A DNA stretch of 9,744 nucleotides from an uncultured Clostridia bacterium (lineage in GTDB: Bacteria; Bacillota; Clostridia; Lachnospirales; Anaerotignaceae), in assembly GCA_958420075.1 (NCBI GenBank), contig CATZIM010000048.1, forward strand, positions 1 to 9,744, written 5' to 3'. The notes under the pieces were generated by a model. It saw nothing but the letters and a program-made list of their open reading frames with translations, ran no database searches and was not told the DNA's origin. Position numbers and translations under genes: made by a program. Positions 1-5,631 of this stretch are shown piece by piece (within the stretch, counting starts at the first letter, position 1; each line of letters starts with the position of its first letter).

Positions 1-2440
1 CTTCTTCAAATACTGCTTCAATGGATGCATAACCTACGTCAGATCCTTCGGGGAAGTAGCACAGTCCAGGTACGCCGAATGTGCTTGCGTCTGCTCCCCA
101 TTCGATCACGTCTGCACCTTCACCTTTCCAGCCGACAAATTTGTAGCCGGGGTTAGCTGTTACTGCAGGTACGGGATACTGTTCTGTAGAATTTTCCGGG
201 AGGCCTTTGAATGTAACAGGGCCTTTCCCATATTCTGTGAAAGCACCGTATTCAGAATTTACTGTAAATGTTACTTCCACAGTTCTGTCTGTATCATTGG
301 ATGTGTATGTAACATACGCATTTGTCCAACCGTTGACTTTTGTATCTTCTGCATATTTATTGCCATACCAGTCCCAATTGTACCATTTGTCAACGGTATA
401 TCCTTCTTTTTCAGGAACTGTTACGTTCTGATCCAAAAAGTCAATCAGTGCTGTTCCCTTTAATGCTGTGCCGCTATAGATTTCTACTTTATTTTCTTTG
501 TCACCATCGGTTACCGCATATACATGCACAGGTTCCCAATCGGTTACCATACAGATCACATTTGTCCAGCCATTGATGGTGATTTCGCCCTGCAAAGGTT
601 CTGGATTCTGACCTGCTTTGTATTCATTCCATTTGCCATCATTGAACCATCCAGTTGTTTCGAAACCATAGTCACTGCTGTAGTAATCTTGGATATTCAA
701 TTCAGCCAGGTTGAATGTATCGCCTTTTCTTAAATAATCAACGGTTTCTGTTACAACAGGTGTTTCTGTATCGCCATTCTGGTAAACAACGACCTGCACA
801 GGGTATACGTCTGGTACCTGAGAAGCGTCAAAAGCCCAAACGGCATAAACAGTCACATCTTTATCCTGAACAGGTACTGTGCTTTGAACAGCGGGAACCT
901 GATCACTGGAATAAATTCTTCCCCTTACTTCAGGATCGGTACTCCAGCCTTGGAAGATCACATTCAGCCCCTGTACTGCATCATGGGTAGGTACTGTTGT
1001 GCTGTCCAGTGTGTATTCTGTATTCTTATTTACCTCTACGCTTTCTGGTGCGCCTTTGCCTCCATTTGCGTCATAGGTCAGTGTAACAGTTTCTTCCACA
1101 GGTTCTTTTTTGGTAATTTCAATTTTCAGATAAGTATAAGGTACCAAACCGAACTTATCTTCCCCTTCGCTGACAGTTACCTGATAATCATCGTTTCCTG
1201 TCATGGGAATATTGATCTTTTCACTGGAACCAACCAATTTATCCTTCGCCAATACGATTTCGGAAATATCCCTTGCAGTTACATGTTCAGCAATATTGGT
1301 AGTTCCCCAATAATTTGCTACCGGAACTGTCAAACGATAATTAGGTTCGGGATATTTGTCACTGTAAATACGTACCTGTTTGTGAATGTTCAAACCCGGC
1401 AGGTTATTGAAGTCTGCTTCTGTTCCTTCATCCATATAAACGCGGATAGAACCATATACTGTATCCCAGACATCTTTTTCGCCTGTATATGTCCAAACAC
1501 CAGTCAGGGTAACATCACCAGTAACTTTAAATTCTGTAACAATATTCTGGTTTTCATCATACCAACCACTAAATGTGTAATCCACTACAGGTTCGGGCAC
1601 ACTTTTTACTGTATAGGTTTCGCCTTCATTCACAATATCCGCTTCTGGAGCCTGATAATCTGCAGGAATGTCACCTTCTACCACATAAGTCACTGTGCAC
1701 TGACCGGGTTGGGGTTTCACTTTAAATGTTACATCGATGGTGTGAGGCGCAATGACATTTTCAAAGGTGTATGTATAAGATTCTTCATTTTTGCCTTCCT
1801 CAACATCTTCACCATCCACCTTAATGGTATCAATGACATATCCTTCATCTGCTGTGATGTCAAATGCCTGATCTTCACCATAAGTTACTTCCACCTGTTT
1901 TCCAGCATCAGAAATAGTGCCGTTCTCCCCAGCGGTTGCTGTGATGGTTGGGTTGAAATCCGCATAGACTTTGTAGGAAAGTGGATTCCATTTTGTTTCC
2001 CCTGTTGTTAACAACCGATTGACAGAAATGGTTGCATTCCCTTTCGTATAAGGATCATGCCAATCATCACCAGTATTAGTAAAAGAATATCTCTTACCCC
2101 AGCCATTATCTGTACGGTTTCCTAAATCTTCACCTTCGTACCACTGTTCGTACACCCAGGTATCAAATACCCATCCTTCATTTGCAGTAGCAGTATATTC
2201 TCTATAACCAATTCCTTGTGTAAAAGTGGTTTCAACTGAATTAATGCCTGTCAACTCAATTGTACCAGCATCTTTTGTGGTAAATACCTCAACTGTCGCA
2301 TCTTCCACAAGGGCTCCAACGCCTGCTACAGTTTCGTAGCGTCCCTCTGGCTCCTTCGCCAATGCCATGGCAGGCAGCAAGCTGCACAGCATGACGAATG
2401 TCAACAAGAAGCTCAGCGTCCGCTTCACTTTGTTTCTCAT
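1..2440 (-). CDS. Large secreted repeat protein, InlB-B/SHIRT-like modules (3' end outside window)
   Basis: This reading frame stays open from an ATG at 2440 to the left edge (about 813 codons) and has no stop in the window. The start follows a near-ideal AAGGAGGA at 2449-2456, 8 nt upstream. The N-terminus is a classic signal peptide: basic MRNKVKR, a hydrophobic core, then a PAMALA cleavage region near residue 28. A divergent InlB-B-like module lies at about residues 165-240 (GENGTI start, GYVIDTIKVDG). A SHIRT-like module lies at about 248-318 (TYVVEGDIP to YTFSGWYDE and VTLTGVWTY). A Listeria-Bacteroides type repeat lies at about 452-536 (LTYDANGGKGAPESV to VIFQGWSTD and VYAVW). More beta-rich repeats with GWTN, GWFN and VGWKGEG motifs follow. 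Such modules build stalks of adhesins or other surface proteins. The cell-wall anchor, if any, is outside the window, so surface attachment is inferred. The gene lies downstream of a putative invertible promoter and a recombinase paralogue, which suggests phase-variable expression. Exact ligand and function are unknown. Confidence 0.9.
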   Translation of the reverse strand, partial: MRNKVKRTLSFLLTFVMLCSLLPAMALAKEPEGRYETVAGVGALVEDATVEVFTTKDAGTIELTGINSVETTFTQGIGYREYTATANEGWVFDTWVYEQWYEGEDLGNRTDNGWGKRYSFTNTGDDWHDPYTKGNATISVNRLLTTGETKWNPLSYKVYADFNPTITATAGENGTISDAGKQVEVTYGEDQAFDITADEGYVIDTIKVDGEDVEEGKNEESYTYTFENVIAPHTIDVTFKVKPQPGQCTVTYVVEGDIPADYQAPEADIVNEGETYTVKSVPEPVVDYTFSGWYDENQNIVTEFKVTGDVTLTGVWTYTGEKDVWDTVYGSIRVYMDEGTEADFNNLPGLNIHKQVRIYSDKYPEPNYRLTVPVANYWGTTNIAEHVTARDISEIVLAKDKLVGSSEKINIPMTGNDDYQVTVSEGEDKFGLVPYTYLKIEITKKEPVEETVTLTYDANGGKGAPESVEVNKNTEYTLDSTTVPTHDAVQGLNVIFQGWSTDPEVRGRIYSSDQVPAVQSTVPVQDKDVTVYAVWAFDASQVPDVYPVQVVVYQNGDTETPVVTETVDYLRKGDTFNLAELNIQDYYSSDYGFETTGWFNDGKWNEYKAGQNPEPLQGEITINGWTNVICMVTDWEPVHVYAVTDGDKENKVEIYSGTALKGTALIDFLDQNVTVPEKEGYTVDKWYNWDWYGNKYAEDTKVNGWTNAYVTYTSNDTDRTVEVTFTVNSEYGAFTEYGKGPVTFKGLPENSTEQYPVPAVTANPGYKFVGWKGEGADVIEWGADASTFGVPGLCYFPEGSDVGYASIEAVFEE

Positions 2441-2770
2441 TCTCTCACTCCTCCTTCATTTATGGTGCAGCAATGATTCTGCACCCACGCCCTGCGTCTA
2501 TGCGCAGGATTCTGCAAACTCTGCTCTGTCTTGGCAGATCGTCTGCCAAACATCTTTCTTCTCGTTTCTCTCCTCCTCTCTCCATGAAAACAAGCGCCCC
2601 TTCCCCACAATTTTTTTCGTATTGCCGATTGTTTCAGAGTCGCTTCATGGCTTCCTTGCATATTTGTTGTCATTGGTACTGGCTTTCCTTTTATCAAGGA
2701 AACCCTTTATCAGATAGGAGCCGCCGACAACACTGTTCAACGAAACTTATCAGCAGTTCCTGATCTTACC
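2441..2770 (-). promoter_or_regulatory. Structured 5' leader of the secreted repeat protein gene
   Basis: This 330-base stretch has no convincing gene. Read on the minus strand it holds a string of stem-loops: TTTCCTT/AAGGAAA (2684-2702); TTCATGG/CCATGAA (2644-2650 with 2582-2588), extended by CGC/GCG and enclosing an ACAAT/ATTGT stem (2607-2611 with 2628-2632); TTGGCAGA/TCTGCCAA with a 3-nt loop (2531-2549); CCTGCG/CGCAGG (2491-2508); and GGTGCAG/CTGCACC (2464-2485). The direct repeat GATTCTGCA occurs at 2475-2483 and 2508-2516. The last hairpin ends 8 bases upstream of the Shine-Dalgarno sequence. I see no good sigma-A promoter on the minus strand, so the leader may be transcribed from upstream, through the degenerate recombinase gene. 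It does not match a riboswitch class I can recognise. The hairpins are seen; a regulatory role is inference. Confidence 0.5.
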
Positions 2771-3613
2771 TCACTGACCAGCGGCAGACTTTTCCTCCGC
2801 AGATATGGGATCTTCATTTGTTTCCCAGCCTGTCATCATTTCCTCTGCCTCCAAAAGCTTGTCATAGTACTGCATCAGCAGCATGGACACGTTGTCCTGC
2901 AACTGGTTCTGCGTCTGTTCATAGAGCCGCAAAAGACATCTGGGATTCACCTTTTCCGGCGCCACATCTGCCATCTGGCACAGCTGCTTCATGGCTGCGT
3001 TGATGGTAATGCGATGGATATTTGTACCTCTTTGGGAACGGAAAATAGCACCGCTTTCCATATTGTTGTGCTTGCAGTAGTCCACCAATTCCCGCTGGAA
3101 CGACCGTGGTATGACAACCTTTCTTTCCTGTTCATTGCCGCAGAAAACGCCGCTGCCTGCCTTTACAAAATCCACTGTCATTTGGGGCAATTCCCAAATA
3201 TGCAGCCCCAAAGTGCAGATAGATTTGATGATGAAATAAAGCTGCTCTTTTTTCTGTTGTTTTGCCGCTTGCAGCAGCCGGATATATTCTCCCCGCTGCA
3301 AAACCGTCTGTGCCGTATCGCTCAACGGCATACAGGATACCTGCCAGTTTCTTTCTCCCATGAAATGCAGATACTGGTTCACCACCGCCAGTCTGCGGTT
3401 GATGGTGCGCACCGCCAGTTTTCCTTCCTGCTGCATGGTGTTTTTCCATTGCTGCAAGGTGTTTTCCCGCAGCACTTCCTCCGGCAAAAGTTCTTTTTGA
3501 AACTTCTGCAAAATCCGGCGATATTCCGCAATGGTTTCCGGTTTATTGCCGGACTTCATTTTTTCCTGCAAAAATGCTTCGATTGTTTCCTTCGTAAACT
3601 TGATTTCTTCCAT
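2771..3613 (-). CDS. Catalytically degenerate tyrosine recombinase paralogue
   Basis: This protein of about 280 residues aligns with the adjacent intact recombinase almost end to end. Shared landmarks include an N-terminal SAM-like core-binding region, IKSICTLGLHIWEL against IQTICATGIRVSEL, GAIFRSQRG against GVIFAAKSG, and MKQLCQMADVAPEKVNP against MKKLCKDAEVSPEKVFP. Every catalytic position has changed. Arg I is His, the beta-hairpin Lys is missing (CGNEQ instead of CKGKR), the HNLR box reads RCLL, and the LGHSN...Y region with the tyrosine nucleophile is replaced by an unrelated Gln/Glu/Met-rich tail. It therefore should not cut DNA. The frame is unbroken and conserved around these sites, so it looks like a retained protein rather than a fresh pseudogene. 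A role as DNA-binding accessory or directionality factor is inference. ATG at 3613 is chosen; an in-frame GTG at 3622 is possible. The Shine-Dalgarno sequence is weak for both. The left inverted repeat starts only 11 bases upstream of the ATG. Confidence 0.8.
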   Translation of the reverse strand: MEEIKFTKETIEAFLQEKMKSGNKPETIAEYRRILQKFQKELLPEEVLRENTLQQWKNTMQQEGKLAVRTINRRLAVVNQYLHFMGERNWQVSCMPLSDTAQTVLQRGEYIRLLQAAKQQKKEQLYFIIKSICTLGLHIWELPQMTVDFVKAGSGVFCGNEQERKVVIPRSFQRELVDYCKHNNMESGAIFRSQRGTNIHRITINAAMKQLCQMADVAPEKVNPRCLLRLYEQTQNQLQDNVSMLLMQYYDKLLEAEEMMTGWETNEDPISAEEKSAAGQ

Positions 3614-3624
3614 TTTTCTCACTC

Positions 3625-3652
3625 GTTATAACGAAATTCCCCTTCTGTCATA
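3625..3652. repeat. Left inverted repeat of the invertible segment
   Basis: This 28-bp arm matches the reverse complement of 3876-3903 with only two mismatches, including an unbroken 18-bp identity (3635-3652, beginning AATTCCCCTTC). The outer end contains the 10-bp palindrome CGTTATAACG (3624-3633), a possible recombinase-binding half-site. It lies immediately upstream of the degenerate recombinase start. Confidence 0.88.
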
Positions 3653-3721
3653 TTTTTTTGGCCGAAAAACGGAAATTGTCAGACAAAACGGCCACCCCCT
3701 CCTTTCTTTTTTTGCCAAAAA

Positions 3722-3794
3722 TGAAAAAAACATCAAAACAAAACCGAAAATACGCTTTTTTTATAAAAACGTCAGATTCGGTTTTATTTTGATG
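3722..3794 (-). terminator. Long stem-loop with T-run, leftward terminator inside the invertible segment
   Basis: The arms at 3731-3748 and 3777-3794 are complementary over 18 bp with one mismatch. On the minus strand the second arm (TTCGGTTTTGTTTTGATG) is followed directly by seven Ts (3730-3724), then CATTTTT. The loop itself carries complementary ACG/CGT flanks around a T/A-rich centre. The stem is AT-rich with a short CCG/CGG core, so it is less GC-stable than a textbook terminator. It would block transcripts coming from the active recombinase gene in this orientation. It could alternatively be a protein-binding dyad or a nested recombination site. Confidence 0.55.
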
Positions 3795-3801
3795 TCATGA
3801 C

Positions 3802-3830
3802 TTGCTATCATATGTAAAAAGTGTTATATT
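3802..3830 (+). promoter_or_regulatory. Sigma-A promoter in the invertible segment, pointing right
   Basis: A -35 element TTGCTA (3802-3807) and a -10 element TATATT (3825-3830) are separated by an optimal 17 bp. In the present orientation it reads into the 3' end of the active recombinase gene, antisense to it. After inversion it would read leftward into the degenerate recombinase gene. Confidence 0.55.
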
Positions 3831-3858
3831 GGAAATGTATTACTTTCGATTTTACACG

Positions 3859-3867
3859 TGATATAAT
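3859..3867 (+). promoter_or_regulatory. Extended -10 promoter near the right inverted repeat
   Basis: TGATATAAT is a perfect TATAAT with an extended TGn element. No strong -35 is present, which is usual for extended -10 promoters. The predicted transcription start, about 7 nt downstream, falls at the inner edge of the right inverted repeat, so the transcript would begin almost at the recombination site in either orientation. Confidence 0.5.
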
Positions 3868-3875
3868 CTAATTTT

Positions 3876-3903
3876 TATGACAGAAGGGGAATTCCGTTAC
3901 AAC
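3876..3903. repeat. Right inverted repeat of the invertible segment
   Basis: This is the reverse-complement partner of 3625-3652 (26 of 28 bp identical). It overlaps the last codons and the TAA stop (3897-3899) of the active recombinase gene. The two mismatches lie outside the 18-bp identical block, so a crossover inside that block would leave the recombinase stop codon intact. Confidence 0.88.
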
Positions 3904-4739
3904 ACAAGTCGCATTCGTTCCAGTTTCTGTCGATGGATTCGTCCGCTTTCCATAATATAGATCCTTGTGGTTTCAATATTGCTGTGTCCCAGCATATCTG
4001 CCAGTTTTGCGATGTCTTTATCCAAGCTGTAAAAAATCCGAGCAAACAAATGCCGCAGATTGTGAGGGAACACTTTCTCAGGACTGACCTCTGCATCTTT
4101 GCAGAGTTTTTTCATTTCTGCCCAAATATTCCCACGGTGCAAGGGGCGTCCGCTTTTTGCCGCAAATATAACCCCTTCCGAAATGCCCTTCTTGGCTGCA
4201 TAAGCTTTGAGCTTTTTCTGCAAACGCGCAGGCAAAAAGATCACTCGTCGCTTTCCTTTACAATTGACCTCTGCTCTGCCACGTTTGACAGCCTCAACGG
4301 TGATAAATTCCAGTTCAGAAACACGAATGCCTGTGGCGCAGATGGTCTGTATCAGCAGGGAAAGCCGTTCTTTTCTCTTTCTTTCCGCCGTGCGCACCAG
4401 CCTGCCGTATTCCGCCCTAGTCAATTCTTTTTCTTCTCTCATGAAGATCTCTTTTTGAATCTTCAATAATTTCAGCCGCAGATCATACCTGCCAAAAAAG
4501 GAAAAAAATCCATTGGCGGCTACCAATCTGCCATTGACGCCTGCGGGGCTATATCTTTTCTCCAGTTCCTCTTTCCACACCACCAAATCTTCTCTGGTGA
4601 CTTTTTTCCCTGCCAGATACTTTGCCAGATCCAGCAATTCTCTTTGATATTTTTCCAGTGTTCCTTTGCTTTTTTCCTGTATTTTCAAAAACTGCAAATA
4701 GGTTGTGACAGCTGCTTTTGTTACAACGAGTTCTTTCAT
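3897..4739 (-). CDS. Tyrosine site-specific recombinase (XerC/D-like), likely DNA invertase
   Basis: This 280-residue protein has the usual two-domain layout. An N-terminal SAM-like core-binding domain spans about residues 5-85, and a C-terminal catalytic domain about 105-270. The full catalytic set is visible: Arg139 (ATGIRVSEL), Lys161 or Lys163 in the beta-hairpin (CKGKRR), His226 and Arg229 (HNLRHLF), His252 (LGHSNIETT) and the nucleophile Tyr261 (RIYIMES). Length is typical of small Xer-type invertases. The ATG at 4739 follows a GGGAGGT Shine-Dalgarno sequence with about 7 nt spacing. The stop codon lies inside the right inverted repeat, which makes this enzyme the obvious candidate to invert the adjacent segment. 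It could also act on other sites in the genome. No clear promoter of its own was recognised in the 130 bp upstream. Confidence 0.93.
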   Translation of the reverse strand: MKELVVTKAAVTTYLQFLKIQEKSKGTLEKYQRELLDLAKYLAGKKVTREDLVVWKEELEKRYSPAGVNGRLVAANGFFSFFGRYDLRLKLLKIQKEIFMREEKELTRAEYGRLVRTAERKRKERLSLLIQTICATGIRVSELEFITVEAVKRGRAEVNCKGKRRVIFLPARLQKKLKAYAAKKGISEGVIFAAKSGRPLHRGNIWAEMKKLCKDAEVSPEKVFPHNLRHLFARIFYSLDKDIAKLADMLGHSNIETTRIYIMESGRIHRQKLERMRLVL

Positions 4740-4840
4740 GTGCAGACCTCCCTTTCTGTTCTATTTCTATTTGGGAATCTTCCCGAAAAAATACTCTGCT
4801 ATTCTATCAAAAAATCATTTCTCTTTTTTTCACAGAAAAA

Positions 4841-4862
4841 TTTTACGATTTTTCCCGTAAAA
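4841..4862 (-). terminator. Second hairpin downstream of the operon terminator
   Basis: TTTTACG (4841-4847) pairs perfectly with CGTAAAA (4856-4862) across an 8-base loop, and on the minus strand it is followed by further Ts. It lies directly behind the main terminator and may be a backup. Alternatively it belongs to the upstream region of the recombinase gene. Confidence 0.4.
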
Positions 4863-4864
4863 TG

Positions 4865-4909
4865 AAAAAACGGAGTTTGACGCCACCCTTTTACATCGCG
4901 CAAACTCCG
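4865..4909 (-). terminator. Rho-independent terminator of the acyltransferase operon
   Basis: CGGAGTTTG (4871-4879) pairs with CAAACTCCG (4901-4909), and three more CGC/GCG pairs follow after a bulged A. On the minus strand the stem is followed by six Ts and then CATTTT. It lies about 60 bp beyond the stop of the zinc-ribbon membrane protein gene and separates that operon from the recombinase gene. Confidence 0.85.
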
Positions 4910-4971
4910 CTTGATTATCTATTATTCTTTTTGGTCGCCCTGCCTTTCGGCATGACAAAATCCCCTGTATA

Positions 4972-5631
4972 TCAAAAATGCAGTCGTTTCTGCATCTCCT
5001 CATGGAACAATTCCCACCGGAAAATCACCAGTGCCGCCAATGCAGCACCGCAGCAAACCACGCAGACCAGTGCCGGCAGAATGAACTGAATCACATGGGT
5101 CAGCAGTAAAATCCATACCACAAGACCATATACAATCTCCATGAGCATATAAATGACATATTCCCGCAGCTGCAAATGCAAAAACCTTGCCATGACTACC
5201 ATCATACCGATGGACACCGTACAAAGGATGGGCAGGATAAAGTCTACCGACCAGCCATGCCAGCCCGTTCCCATATCCCATGCCGCCGCAAGAATGGAAA
5301 TAACCGTCATTTCCCATAAAATTCCTTTGGGGATATTCCGTTTCTTTTTCCACGCCGCATACAGGCTGATCCAGAAGGAAACCACCCCTGCCAGAACAAA
5401 CATAGACCAGAACAAATCCGGTACAAAGACCCGATTTGCCGCCAGACAAACCATCACGGCAATGACGGACAAAAACAGGAAAATACGCATGATCTTCCGA
5501 TACATATGGTCATACATCTGCAATCTGGGAAATACATTTTCTTCTTTCTCTCCCCGCAGTTTTGCGCCGCAGAGGGGACAGCGATCCATATTTCCCCGCA
5601 CATGCACATGACAGGCGTCACAGATCCGCAT
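4972..5631 (-). CDS. Zinc-ribbon polytopic membrane protein (DUF6320-like)
   Basis: This protein of 219 residues starts with a short zinc ribbon (Cys4, Cys7, Cys18, Cys21 in CDAC and CPLC) followed by about six hydrophobic segments between residues 45 and 210, ending in a short basic tail. The layout fits the DUF6320 family, which I recall beside alcohol-acetyltransferase-like genes in Firmicutes; the assignment is from memory. The ATG at 5631 is chosen because AAGGAGGG lies 8 nt upstream. An in-frame start at 5655 would add eight residues and ignore that signal. The gene overlaps the end of the acyltransferase gene by 14 bp, so the two are probably translationally coupled. A role as membrane partner of the acyltransferase is inference. 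Confidence 0.82.
   Translation of the reverse strand: MRICDACHVHVRGNMDRCPLCGAKLRGEKEENVFPRLQMYDHMYRKIMRIFLFLSVIAVMVCLAANRVFVPDLFWSMFVLAGVVSFWISLYAAWKKKRNIPKGILWEMTVISILAAAWDMGTGWHGWSVDFILPILCTVSIGMMVVMARFLHLQLREYVIYMLMEIVYGLVVWILLLTHVIQFILPALVCVVCCGAALAALVIFRWELFHEEMQKRLHF

Larger units (their letters stand above)
3625..3903. other. Putative invertible promoter segment (inverton)
   Basis: Two 28-bp inverted repeats bracket 223 bp of AT-rich, non-coding DNA lying exactly between an active and a degenerate tyrosine recombinase gene. Inside are two plus-strand sigma-A promoters close to the right arm and an 18-bp imperfect stem-loop followed on the minus strand by seven Ts. In the present orientation the promoters point away from the degenerate recombinase and the secreted protein, and the stem-loop would terminate leftward read-through from the active recombinase. 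Inversion would reverse both. Known parallels are the recombinase-controlled invertible switches of Clostridioides difficile (for example cwpV and flg). Inversion has not been shown here; it is inferred from the architecture. Confidence 0.78.

Noticed and set aside
884..2011. A 375-codon plus-strand open frame
   Set aside because: It is the exact antisense frame of the secreted repeat protein gene. It has no Shine-Dalgarno sequence, its translation is a low-complexity Cys/Phe/Ile-rich shadow, and the minus-strand frame has a signal peptide and recognisable domains.
2367..2763. Small overlapping open frames on both strands around the leader
   Set aside because: No ribosome-binding site or recognisable protein; they overlap the signal-peptide region and the hairpin-rich leader.
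2441..2770. Known riboswitch such as a c-di-GMP (GEMM) class
   Set aside because: I compared the visible stems and conserved bases from memory and could not place the GEMM core or another familiar class. It is left as an unassigned structured leader.
2771..3622. Frameshifted pseudogene of a recombinase
   Set aside because: Similarity to the neighbouring recombinase continues in one frame on both sides of each lost catalytic residue, and no stop or frame change is needed. It is better described as an intact, degenerate paralogue.
3746..3774. Minus-strand promoter CTGACG-17-TATTTT in the loop of the inner stem-loop
   Set aside because: Both hexamers match only 4 of 6 consensus bases and the pair lies inside the terminator-like stem-loop. 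The plus-strand promoters are clearly better.
3014..3800. Plus-strand frames across the degenerate recombinase and the invertible segment
   Set aside because: They are shadows of the minus-strand recombinase gene or run through the inverted repeat into AT-rich DNA, with no start signals.
3625..3903. Terminal repeats of an insertion sequence or miniature transposable element
   Set aside because: No transposase, no evident target-site duplication, and the repeats lie against recombinase gene ends with promoters inside, which fits an invertible switch better.
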